Assembly: GCA_949128115.1 (NCBI GenBank)
Contig: OX421966.1
Location: forward strand, 5,084,001 to 5,148,000
Length of the DNA stretch: 64,000 nt
Direction of reading: 5' to 3'
Source: Anaspis maculata
Taxonomy: Eukaryota; Arthropoda; Insecta; Coleoptera; Scraptiidae
A model generated the notes under the pieces. The model had not been told where the DNA came from. It saw nothing but the letters and a program-made list of their open reading frames with translations, and ran no database searches. The position numbers were made by a program, and so were the translations under genes. Numbering within the stretch: the first letter of the stretch is position 1; every line of letters begins with the position of its first letter. Positions 33,705 through 43,976 of the stretch are shown here, piece by piece.

Positions 33705-35612
33705 TAAACTACTCAACAATTGAAGTGGCCCACCCAAAGTTTTCAATGAAGTTTAGAGTGCCCTAGCTCCCAAAAAAATAGGACTAGTTCCAAATTTTTT
33801 CTCTTCTCACATATTTGCGCTCTTTGTCTTTCAGAGGATGAATACAGATTCAAATCTTCCGTGTTGGTTATACAGGGCATCGCGTACAACCCTGCAAAAA
33901 CTAAAAAGTTTGAGTAACTTCCAATTTAAAAAATGAGTTATTGAATATTTTCAACTAGTCCAGGGAGGTTAGTACACCTATATCTCGAAATGGTTTTTCA
34001 ATTTTCCGATTATCTTTCCTCACTACAGGGTGATTTGAAAAAACCAACTTTTTGCTTTTTTGGTCATTGCTCTTTTCCTTATCGACCGATTTTTATAACC
34101 TGTAGCTCATGTTAAAGCTAAAGCTCCAGGGAACAAGGGACTTTGAAATTGATGCCAAAGAAAACTTAAAATCAAGACTCTGCATCAAAAATGACGCAGA
34201 TCTGAATAACCCCCGAAATCAGGTCTGGAGATGGAACTCGTCGGAAATAAATTTGCTTCCAAGTTAACCATTCAAAATGATCACTCCAAGTGTTCAATCT
34301 TCAGTGAACAGGTTTTTCGTAATTTCCAAATTCACACATGTGAATACTTTATTGTTTTTATTATTATATAAATCACGCGGCAAGGTTGAACGATCGCAAC
34401 TAAGCAAGGACGCGTATAGTAAACTTATAGTAATAATAAAGCAGACATTGCGTTCTGCGATGTTCTGCGACAGTTCTGCGACCTAGACACACACCTCATG
34501 TAATCATCTACGTCATATTAACCATTTTAACATCTGTATATAACCTCAGAATTTGTAACAAATAAATCGGTATCGAATTAACATCGTCTCGTACTCAACA
34601 AGAACCCTCTCAACATGGCTATGGGAACTTACAACTCCCGTCAAAAATAGCCGCACTTTGGTGCAGTAGAAGAACGCTATTGACCAAAGCATAACACCAA
34701 GATATATCTCTTCCTGTATAGAAGAAGATTTCTTGACGAGGGAACTAAAATATGGCTGCATGTTTTCAGTAGAAAATCAGTGTCCCTTTTACCTGAAAAC
34801 TAATGTTACCTACGTTACAAATATCAAAGCTGGTAATTATTATGGAACCGAGGAAAATCCAACAATGTTTCAAAATTCAATTACCAGCTTTGTTGTTCGT
34901 AACGTAGGTTACATCAGTTTTCAGGTAAGAGGGACACTGATTTTCTTCTGAAAACATGCAGCCATAATTCAATTCCCTCGTCAAGAAATCTTCTCATATA
35001 CAGGAAGAGGGATATCTTAAAATGATCATTTTGAATGGTTGACTTTAAAGCAAATTGATTTCGGACGAGTTTCATCTCCAGATCTGATTTTGGGGGTTAT
35101 TCAGATCTGTGTCATTTTTGATGCAGAGTCTCAATTCCAAGTTTCCTTCTGCATCAATTTTAAAGACATATTCTTGTTCCCTGAAGCTTTAGCTTTAACA
35201 TGAGCTACAAATTATAAAAATCGGTCAACAAGGAAAAAAGCCATGACCAAAAAACCAAGAAGTTGTTTTTCTCGAATCACCCTGTAGTGAAGAAAGATAA
35301 TCGGAAATTTGAATAACCGTTTCGAGATATGGGTGTACCATCCTTCCTGGACCACTTGAAAATATCCAAAAACATGTTTTTTCGAATTGGGAGTTACTCA
35401 AACTTTTTAGTTTTTGAAGGGTTTTACGCGACGCCCTGTATAACCAACAAGGAAGATTTGAACTTAATTCTGTATCCGTCCTCTGACAGACAAAGAGCGC
35501 AGGTATGCGGGAAAAGAAAAAATGTGGAATTAGTCCTGTTTTTTCGGGAGCTAGGGCACTTTGAACTTCACTAAAAATTTTGGGTGGGCCACTTCAATTG
35601 TTGAGTAGTTTA
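33705..35612. mobile_element. 1.9-kb palindromic element with a solo LTR in one arm
   Basis: TAAACTACTCAACAATTGAA at the left end is mirrored at the right end by TTCAATTGTTGAGTAGTTTA. Arms continue through paired blocks such as CCATTCAAAATGATCA (34269) / TGATCATTTTGAATGG (35022) to a centre near 34850. TA lies at both ends, consistent with TA targeting. The left arm alone is interrupted by the solo LTR at 34291-34696. Non-coding. Confidence 0.82.
34291..34696. mobile_element. Solo LTR, 406 bp, 5-bp duplication
   Basis: The unit starts TGTTCAATC and ends ATAACA (TG...CA borders), flanked by CCAAG at 34286-34290 and 34697-34701. A TATA-like TATATAA at about 34537 and AATAAA at 34561 fit promoter and polyadenylation signals on the + strand. 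Its absence from the mirrored arm of the host palindrome confirms both borders. The internal region is missing, as expected after recombination between two LTRs. TGTT...AACA ends suggest a Copia or BEL/Pao type, unproven. Confidence 0.85.
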
Positions 35613-35767
35613 TTTAACTTGTCACTGGACGGTCAATTTTCACTATGAAGGATGGAAATCTGGAACAATATTGCTAGAAAGCTAATATCACACGAATATG
35701 TCATTGCATAAAATTGAAAGTTGAAACCGAGGTTGAAACATCAAACAAATCACCTGATTCCATATTC

Positions 35768-35890
35768 TATCGTGTGATCAATTGAATTCCTAATTCAGCA
35801 GGCTGTGGCCTGGCCGAAATCAGGGGTGCGAAGCTGCATTTGGCTGGGACACAGCCTGCCTAAATTAGGAATTCAATTGATCACACGATA
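35768..35890. mobile_element. AGGCTGTG hairpin MITE, copy a
   Basis: The left arm TATCGTGTGATCAATTGAAT then TCCTAATT pairs with the right arm. The core begins GGCTGTGGCCTGGCCGAAAT and ends with the complement of AGGCTGTG. A conserved outer CGTGTGATC and core are shared with copies at 36428, 45652, 48190 and 59325, while the arm sequence is specific to this copy. Confidence 0.78.
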
Positions 35891-36427
35891 TAATGTTGAA
35901 ATACCGTATTGTTACGATATCTCGCGTACGGGTTCGAATTTAATTGAAACGATCGATTTAAAACACCGTTTATTGCTGCGTACTACTACAATAAATACAC
36001 GCCAACAATTATCTACTTGGAATTATATCGCAGGTACTTCGCTTGTTTCGCACTTATTACCACTTCGCATTTTAATTCATTACTGCCCTGAGCTGCCGGC
36101 TGATGCCTTATATAAGGCCTCCGAATAGTGTTCCCGAATTTTTTGTCTACTTCCAGCAAATTCCATAGTGGTCCGGCATATGCGGTTTCTAGACCATTCC
36201 TGCATAATCACACATATTACCCGTATAATTCTGCTGGGTTCTGTAACGGCGCCTCCGCCAAAATGGACAGATGTATCCTGATTAGGCATTCGAGTCTCCA
36301 TCCAGTTTCACGTACACGAATGCTCTGGAATGCACCAGATCGCTCCATACTTCTACACTGCGACCTAATGAATGGAAGAATCCAGAAAGATCGAGTGTTT
36401 ACTAATATGTACGGGATCGCCGCTCGT

Positions 36428-36551
36428 AACAGTATGATCAAAAACTTTCCTCCTCTAAGCAGGCTGTGGTCTGGTCATTGGCAGGCAAACGAGGCTGATT
36501 TTGGTCAGGCCACAACCCGCCTAGAGGAAAAAAGTTTTTGATCATACGGTA
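36428..36551. mobile_element. AGGCTGTG hairpin MITE, copy b
   Basis: The arms are AGTATGATCAAAAACTTT and AAAGTTTTTGATCATACGG, the core GGCTGTGGTCTGGTCATTGG. The inverted core of the copy at 59325-59428 is nearly the same, yet the arms of the two copies differ. Confidence 0.78.
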
Positions 36552-37532
36552 TAATTTAAAGAAATTGAATCTGTCAAACTATAACTTGAAATCACTAAAA
36601 TGTCAGAATAGGGTCCTTGCACGATTTTTCTATTGCCTTCAATGATGCTTTGGTAGCCAAATAGCACCACAGACTGAACGGTTTCTCGAAAATCTTGATA
36701 TAAAGTGGTCAACAAAATAAGTGTCTATGTCGATATTTGTATAGTTTTTCAAAACTTGACAGCTTTGGAATCTTTCGCGCGATTTTGGATCTGTTTGAAC
36801 TGGTGGATAGCCTCATTCTTTGGCTATCGGATCCAAGTTTTGCGGATATTGAGAAAGCCCAATAAAATTTCTACAGGGTGTCAAATAAAGCAATGCAAAA
36901 GTTTTGAAAGTTTCGCTAACCCCCATTTTGCCAAGAAATTTTTTTTGTGGATACCAACACCAAAAATATGAAGAATGATGTATTCTCTCGAAAAGGTTTT
37001 CGATTCATCCCCCTATTTCTGTTTAAAAAAAAGTTATGCCATTTTTTCCTCAATCTACACTTTTCGACAATTAACGTTACAACTGGCCATATTATCGAGG
37101 CAAATTTGACAACAATTGATACTTTCACTTGAAAAACTGTCCCATGAAAAACATTTTCTTTACTCACCCCTAAAATGATTATCTACGGTCAGTGCCTAAA
37201 GCCCCTGCGGACCCAAGGCTGGTCGACGTTATGTTGTACTATAGGTTGCCTCATCCAGTTTATGAGTGACGTCACAAGATACCCTCCGGGAACGTGATTT
37301 TGGCTGAAACTGATGTCGCTTTTTTCGTTTGACATTTCGGATCTTATTTCGACGGAAATCCACCAAATTTCTGAACTGGACGAGAAATGGTTCATGCACA
37401 TTCAACGATTGGTGGTTTTTAGATGAATCGGGCATGCTTTTATCCACCAAAACACAATTTGAACCGCCGAACTGTCAAGACCAAAAACAAGGCGATAACG
37501 TTATCACAAGGTGAAGCGGACCGCGCATCTGT

Positions 37533-37615
37533 CACCGGGTAGCTCATTGGTAAAGAACCTGACTTTCAACAGGAAGGTGGTGGGATCGAACCGCAGCTGT
37601 GCCGAACTTTTTTTT
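37533..37615 (+). other. tRNA-like module with T-run, copy 1 (left arm)
   Basis: TAGCTCATTGG at 37540-37550 matches the pol III A box and GGGATCGAACC at 37582-37592 the B box, 42 bases apart start to start. A stretch reading CTTTCAA could be an anticodon loop with UUC. A run of eight T follows at 37608. The acceptor and T stems do not pair well, so this is not a functional tRNA by eye. It resembles a tRNA-derived SINE head or an internal promoter. Confidence 0.5.
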
Positions 37616-37730
37616 CTTCAAAAACACCCAAATTGCGATTTTCAAAAATTAGAAAGAGGAAACAAAATTCAAATTAGTGTTGCCCAACTCATATTTAATT
37701 TTAAAAATCACAATTTAGGTGTTTTTGAAG

Positions 37731-37814
37731 AAAAAAAAGTTCGGCACAGCTGCGGTTCGATCCCACCACCTTCCTGTTGAAAGTCAGGTTCTTTACCAAT
37801 GAGCTACCCGGTGA
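37731..37814 (-). other. tRNA-like module, copy 2 (right arm)
   Basis: This is the mirror image of 37533-37615 in the other arm, with the same boxes and T-run on the minus strand. Both modules therefore read towards each other and towards the loop. Confidence 0.5.
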
Positions 37815-38629
37815 CAGATGCGCGGTCCGCTTCACCTCGTGATAACGTTATCGTCTTGTTTTTGGTCTTGACAGTTCGGCGGTTCAAATTGTGTTTTGGT
37901 GGATAAAAGCATGCCCGATTCATCTAAAAACCACCAATCGTTGAATGTGCATGAACCATTTCTCGTCCAGTTCAGAAATTTGGTGGATTTCCGTCGAAAT
38001 AAGATCCGAAATGTCAAACGAAAAAAGCGACATCAGTTTCAGCCAAAATCACGTTCCCGGAGGGTATCTTGTGACGTCACTCATAAACTGGATGAGGCAA
38101 CCTATAGTACAACATAACGTCGACCAGCCTTGCTGCGGACCGACTTAGAATGTAGCCTGCTGGAGCGGGCATCAGGATGGGATAGTACTGTGTCACAACA
38201 GATTTACCACATCAACCATATCAAACCCCCTTTGATATTGTTTGTTAGGGGTTGTTTTCAAAAATTGGTAATTGATAACTTGAGAAGAAAAAGACCTAGA
38301 GACAAAATTTTTATTTCATGTTCAATCGCATACGGTGACACATTTTGCAACGTAGTGGGGGTGTCCTTCTTAGCAACCCTCACTTAAGGGACGGAAATGT
38401 TTTTGTAGGAGTGTGTGGTTTCATTTCTTATGGTTTCGTCTTTTCTGAATTCAATTTTGGTATTAAAAATTGTTTTTATTCAACATTATCTCCTATTCGA
38501 GTAAAACTCGTTCGATTGGTTTTTCATTTGTGTGTGTGTCTTTTTAGCTGAAGAACTTATCGTTTTACTTATGTTACCTTGAAAACCAAACCTTTTTCTT
38601 CCGCTATTGTGAGCAGAGTAATTTGTAAA

Positions 38630-39646
38630 ATGCCGCGTTTAAGTCCGGATGAATTAGCCATCGTGGCACGAATGCGAGAGAGGGGCGACACCATCGACAA
38701 CATTGCGGCACTTTTTAGGACCTCCTCTAGGTCCATAAGTCGTGCAATTCGACGTCTGGCAGCTGGAGACATTAATTACCGTCGTGGAGGAAGAACTCGG
38801 AAAACAACCGCTGCGCCGGATCGCTTTGTTCGAAGGGCGATCCAGAGAAAACCGACCACTACTGCAAGTGCCATCAACAACGTGTTGAGGGCCACGACGG
38901 GGATCCAGCTGTCAAACCAAACTGTCAGACGAAGATTGCACGACTCTGGGCTAAGAGCGAGAAGAAGAGCCTCATGCCCTTTAATGAACCGACGTCATCG
39001 CGCCGTGCGTCTCCAATGGGCTAGGGACCACCAGAACTGGGGAATAGCTGAATGGGGTAGATGTTTGTTTACGGATGAAAGTAAGTTCAATTTGTTCCAT
39101 TCGGATGGGCGTGTTTTGGTGTGGAGAAGAAGAAATGAAAGATTTTTGGAAGAGCACATGGAGGCGAGAGTGGCGTTTGGAGGTGGAGGAGTGACTGTTT
39201 GGGGTGGAATCACGATGACAGGAAAGAGTGAGTTGGTGGTGTTAAGAAGACAGAGCATGAATGGAGAGAGATATCGAGATTTGTGTATTAGGGATATTGT
39301 GGTCCCCTACGCGCAAAACTTCGGTGATGGATTCATTCTGGTTGACGACAACGCGAGACCACATCGTGCACGTATTGTCACCGAATTTTTGAGGGATCAC
39401 AATATTGAGCGAATGGATTGGCCACCCTTGTCTCCTGATATGAATGTGATTGAGCATGTATGGAGTAGAATGAAGAGAAATATGAAAGAAAGGGAAGGAC
39501 AAATTGAAAATTTTGATGACTTGGCGGATGCGATTCAGGTTGAATGGGATGCTATTCCTCAGGAGTTTTTGCGAAACCTGGTGGAGAGTATGCCTCGAAG
39601 GGTTGCGGCTCTCATCAGAGCTAGAGGAGGTCCCACCAAATACTGA
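38630..39646 (+). CDS. Tc1-family transposase, intact, DD34E
   Basis: The 338-residue frame begins MPRLSPDELAIVARMRERGD and is the usual Tc1 length. The upstream in-frame ATG at 38579 adds 17 residues without family character, so I prefer 38630. The N-terminal paired-like helix-turn-helix (residues ~5-110, DTIDNIAALFRTSSRSISRA) is followed by the catalytic domain: D149 in LFTDESKFN, D240 in LVDDNARPH and E275 in SPDMNVIEHVW, with 34 residues between the last two, which defines DD34E. The glycine-rich FGGGGVTVWGG is also typical. There is no stop or frame shift. Family knowledge: it cuts at the inverted ends and integrates at TA. It may be active, or recently so. Confidence 0.95.
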   Translation: MPRLSPDELAIVARMRERGDTIDNIAALFRTSSRSISRAIRRLAAGDINYRRGGRTRKTTAAPDRFVRRAIQRKPTTTASAINNVLRATTGIQLSNQTVRRRLHDSGLRARRRASCPLMNRRHRAVRLQWARDHQNWGIAEWGRCLFTDESKFNLFHSDGRVLVWRRRNERFLEEHMEARVAFGGGGVTVWGGITMTGKSELVVLRRQSMNGERYRDLCIRDIVVPYAQNFGDGFILVDDNARPHRARIVTEFLRDHNIERMDWPPLSPDMNVIEHVWSRMKRNMKEREGQIENFDDLADAIQVEWDAIPQEFLRNLVESMPRRVAALIRARGGPTKY

Positions 39647-42043
39647 TGAAGATGAACTTATGTGAGTGATTCAAGGATATTTTCATATCCCTCGTGTCTA
39701 ACGGTGTTTCCTTTTTTAGTCGCAGCCGAAGAGTATTTTGCGGAGAGACCCGAAGGCAGTTCCTAGTTACACTTTTACTTGGTTTGAGGTGACTAGTGAC
39801 GTGGCGCACTAACCGAGGAAGAACGAGTGCTTTACGTGTCCTCCGAGACACGAAGACAAGCGAGTTGGCTATTTTTGCGTGAGACTCTAGGCGCGGGCGT
39901 ATCTCCAACTTGAAATCAAGTCCATAGTTCCGGCTACGCTTGCTCTATAGGTAAACCGCAGTGGAAGTCTGGTGTACACAATGGTGGCGGTCAATGGAAA
40001 TCACATGGAAGTCAGTAGAAGTTACGTGGAAATCAGTGGAAGTCTTGTCTACAAAATTTTTGCTGTCTTTGACCGCGCCGAGTTTGAAAGCAACTGAAAG
40101 TTAAAACTTAAACTTAAAACTGGGCTGTGCCAATTTTTTTCGCTACTGATAGTATAACTTTATCGATTTTATGGAAACATTGTTTTCAATTGTAAACATT
40201 TTGTCACAATAAAGAAAAACTCCATCCGAAGTTATGAACTTGATTCTTTCTTTCAAATGGTAACATTTGTTCAAAATCAATTTTAATTGCCAAAATTGCA
40301 TTCAGAACAGACGAAACCATAAGAAATGATACCAAACACTTAAACAAAAACATTTCCATCCCTTAAGTAAGGGTAGCTATGAATCACACCCCCACTTTGT
40401 TGCAAAATGCGTCACCGTATGCGATTGAACGTCAAATAAGAAAGTAGCCTCTAGGTCTTCTCGTTCTCAAGTTATCAATTTTCAATTTTTTTAAAACAAC
40501 CCTTAACAAACATTATCAGAGGGTTTCATATGGTTAATGTTGTAAATCTGATGTGATACAGTGCTATTCCATCTCCAGCTCCAGCAGGCTACATTCTTAC
40601 TCGGTCCGCAGGGGCTTTAGGCACTGACCGTAGATAATCATTTTAGGGGTGAGTAAAGAAAATGTTTTTCATGGGACAGTTTTTCAAGTGAAAGTATCAA
40701 TTGTTGTCAAATTTGCCTCGATAATATGGCCAGTTGTAACGTTAATTGTCGAAAAGTGTAGATTGAGGAAAAAATGGCATAACTTTTTTTTAAACAGAAA
40801 TAGGGGGATGAATCGAAAACCTTTTCGAGAGAATACATCATTCTTCATATTTTTGGTGTTGGTATCCACAAAAAAAATTTCTTGGCAAAATGGGGGTTAG
40901 CGAAACTTTCAAAACTTTTGCATTGCTTTATTTGACACCCTGTAGAAATTTTATTGGGCTTTCTCAATATCCGCAAAACTTGGATCCGATAGCCAAAGAA
41001 TGAGGCTATCCACCAGTTCAAACAGATCCAAAATCGCGCGAAAGATTCCAAAGCTGTCAAGTTTTGAAAAACTATACAAATATCGACATAGACACTTATT
41101 TTGTTGACCACTTTATTATTTTATTTTGTAAATTTAAAACACAAAAACTGTTAAGCATGCAACTTCCATGCACCGATGTGTCAGCTGCAGGATTACGTCA
41201 TCGTGCCCTGGGCTGGGGCTACTTGATTCTACACTAAGAGATTGCGACTACGAATTTTAAAGTTTGACATATCTCACTGTCACCGTCTCAGACGTCTGTG
41301 GGGCTGACGCTCAATTCAGGTTGAAAAGCGCGCAGCACGAGCTTGGGGATGGCCCTGACACGTAAGCAAGGGTGACGGCGCTGTTCGCGGCTCCAATAAA
41401 GGAAATAGGTCTGTAAAATAATGAAGATTTGAATTATCGCGGGGTTTCAGGGCGCAGGGCTGCAACCTCGCAAAGAAAAAAAAACTTGCAAACGAAAAAT
41501 AGAACTCTCGGGTTTACGTCATCGTGGTCATACAAGGTCATTGTAGAAGCGACCGCGTTTTTGGCGCGAAAAAATTCAAACTTCAATCTTCATTAAAAAG
41601 ATGGACCAATTCTTTGATTTTTTTTTCATTTCATTTATTTATAGTGCCATCGAGAGACCTCGTCGGAGGTAGTTCATATCTCGACACTGTCAACAATAAC
41701 AATAATTAATTTGTCAGATATATGTCACAGCTCCAAAATCTCTTCACACCATCTTCTCCGCCTGCCAACCATCGTTCTCTCCATTAAACCCATCAAATCC
41801 ATCCTTTTCGTTCTCCTACACCTTCTTCAATTCCATTTTCGCAATCATTTTGGGCAAAAATTATTGTGGATAACGTTTTGAATGATTTTATGAAGTGATC
41901 GTCCCAATATAAAATTCATGCAAGGACCCTATTTCACTCGAGCAAGAACACCGAAATCTGTCGAATCAATTTTTGAAGCGGTTACATTTTTTTTTATACT
42001 CAAAAAGACGAAGATCTGTCAACATGACTCTGAAAAGCTAATA

Positions 42044-42672
42044 TACAGGGTATTTGCAAACTTGGGGTAGAAAATTGAACCGCAATTACTGAAATGCTCG
42101 AAAAGTATCAGAAAAATGTTGAAAAAAATATAGGGTTTTTATTTTTTTAAATTTGGAGGTTCAAAAGGTCCTTCGAGCCCCTCTATTTTCGTTATTTCAA
42201 AAGATGTTAGTAAACTGTTTTCAACATTTCAACAAACCAAAAAGCGATGTTTCTGAACTTTTCAATGTGCTTTGTAATTTTGTTTACTATACAGGGTGAG
42301 TCGTAAATCCTGGAAATCCAGTTTTCTCCAAAAATGCATGCAGAAAATTTCATATGAGAACTATTTGTGTTATTTGTTGCTCTTCATCAGTTTTATAACC
42401 TCTAGAACCTTTCACGGCATTTTCGAGGGAAAATAGATCTTTACGATCCATGATTCACCCCCTACACTAAATAGAATTACAAGGAACATTCAAAGGTTTG
42501 AAAAATTTGCTTTTTGGTCTGATGGAAATAGTCTTCTAAAATCTCTCAAAATAACGAAAATAGAAGGAGTTGAAGGACCACCATAAATTTTTTTCAACAT
42601 TTTTCTGGCACTTTTGGAGCATTTCTCTAGCTGCGGCTCAGTTTTCTACCCTAAGTTTCCAAACATCCTGTA
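42044..42672. mobile_element. TACAGGG-ended MITE with a nested smaller one
   Basis: TACAGGGTATTTGCAAACTT on the left mirrors AAGTTTCCAAACATCCTGTA on the right. A second TACAGGGTGAGTCGTAAATC starts at about 42289 and its weaker complement ends near 42466, suggesting a nested copy. Non-coding. Confidence 0.65.
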
Positions 42673-42919
42673 TGTACGCTCATAGCTCATATGTGGCAGA
42701 AAATCACTTGAATTTGGGAATAAATAGACCCATCAAGATATCTTTTGGAATTATTTATAAGCTGCAGAACAATTGAAGTGTAACACTTGAAGTTCTGATT
42801 GGTAGGTATAGTGTACTTTAAAGATCTTTGACTGCCCATTTTATCGGATCGTCTGACCTGGATGTCTTCGCAATGATGAGCCCGAAAAGTAGCGAAACAC
42901 GTTTTTGTTGGAGTTCTGG

Positions 42920-43572
42920 TAGGGTTGCCACCCGTCCTCCTTTGAGGAGGACAGTCCTCCTTTCGGCAAATATGTCCTTCGTCCTCCTTTAAACGGCAAA
43001 TGTCCTCCATTTTTACGTGTATTATTTAATTTTTTTTTTAATTGTGTCCGGATGAAGCTTGGTGACTTTTTTGCTACTAGCGTGTTGCCATGCTACAAAT
43101 CTGGGGATATTTAGGTACGAAGTCAAACGAAGTGTCACTAGTGTCACTACTGTCACTTGTCAGTAGTGTCACTGAATGACAGCCATTCTCCCGTTCAAGC
43201 TCCCAACAACTCAGTTGTGCGCTGTGCGGTGTTATATTTGTAATATAATTTTCAGTCTATTTATTTTCCAATGCATGTACTTTATAGCAACAACTTCAGA
43301 AGCGTAGTTTGCACAGTTGCATATTTTAGTTATAAAGGTGACAGGTGACTGTTCTCTGGTTGTATTTTGTTCTTTGAAATTTGTTTTTTTTTTTTATTTT
43401 TTATAGATACCTATAATACAATTGTCAAATTTGACATCTTTGAAAAATGACTTATTATTATTAGTATTATTATTATTCTCAAAAATTTTCCGGACCCCAG
43501 ACCCTCCCTTCGTCGTTACACCCGCATTTTCTTTTTGTCCTCCATCACTTTTCCCAAAAGGTGGCAACCCTA
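42920..43572. mobile_element. hAT-type MITE, 653 bp
   Basis: The ends TAGGGTTGCCACCCGTCCTC and GGTGGCAACCCTA are flanked by AGTTCTGG at 42912-42919 and 43573-43580. The left arm repeats GTCCTCCTTT. A perfect 8-bp duplication with TAGGGTTGCCA ends assigns it to hAT. Non-coding. Confidence 0.92.
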
Positions 43573-43729
43573 AGTTCTGGTCTGATAGATTGATGGTAGC
43601 CTGAGAGCTTTGTTCAACTAGCTTCTATTTTACTTATTGTTCCAATTTGGATGTGTGGAAAGGAACTACGCAGCTATCGAGCCCGAGCGTGATGCTCTTG
43701 GCGTATATTTTTGCAGTGTACCGACGTCA

Positions 43730-43858
43730 GGGGTCCTATTTTCGGAACCGGGGAACAGATCATCGGGTGATGTTGCCTAGGTGACAGCCAATCACAGCCC
43801 TGGTTGCCTAGCAACTTCGCATAGGAACAGATCACACGTTCCCCGAAAATAGGGCCCC
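43730..43858. mobile_element. Short hairpin MITE GGGGTCCTATTTTCGG
   Basis: GGGGTCCTATTTTCGGAACC on the left mirrors CCCCGAAAATAGGGCCCC on the right, with inner GTTGCCTAGG / CCTGGTTGCCTAGCAAC pairs. About 130 bases, no coding capacity. No duplication resolved. Confidence 0.65.
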
Positions 43859-43976
43859 AGGTAGATCGAGGGTTAGATAGATCTCCCGACAATTTTTTGT
43901 TGACGTATTTTCCAACGATTTTTATCTCAATCGGAGGAGTAGCCGAGGACGAATGTTGAGTCATTCATTATTGTAG

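Larger units (their letters stand above)
37214..38132. mobile_element. Foldback element with 9-bp duplication (Mutator-like?)
   Basis: The ends CAAGGCTGGTCGACGTTATG and its complement (ending CCAGCCTTG) are flanked by CTGCGGACC at 37205-37213 and 38133-38141. The opposite Tc1 arm has a single CTGCGGACC at that point, which proves the insertion. The whole unit is a near-perfect palindrome with a centre near 37672. Each arm holds a tRNA-like module near the loop. A 9-bp duplication with long inverted repeats suggests a Mutator/Foldback relation. No transposase. Confidence 0.9.
36701..41115 (+). mobile_element. Tc1-type DNA transposon with long inverted arms
   Basis: TAAAGTGGTCAACAAAATAA at the left end and its complement ending CCACTTTA at 41115 begin inverted arms of roughly 0.9 kb each: 36701-37213 plus 38142 to about 38520 on the left, about 40200-41115 on the right. 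TA at each end fits Tc1/mariner targeting. It carries an intact transposase at 38630-39646. A 919-bp element has entered the left arm; without it the transposon is about 3.5 kb. Arms this long are unusual for Tc1 elements. Confidence 0.85.
36607..41933. mobile_element. Outer TAGGGTCCTTGCA element holding a Tc1 transposon
   Basis: Short inverted ends AATAGGGTCCTTGCA (36607) and TGCAAGGACCCTATT (ending 41933) bracket the region. Without the Tc1-type unit about 0.9 kb of non-coding DNA remains, on the two sides of it. It contains two GTTTACGTCATCGTG-like motifs on the right side. The TGTCAAA-type tandem sequence resumes on both outer sides. Confidence 0.6.

Noticed and set aside
37533..37607. 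A genuine tRNA-Glu (UUC) gene
   Set aside because: A and B boxes are present, but the acceptor and T stems do not pair and the sequence is part of a palindromic mobile element. Kept only as tRNA-like.
36947..41111. Pairs of identical small frames in opposite directions
   Set aside because: They are mirror images in inverted arms, as expected of any palindrome, and carry no coding signal.
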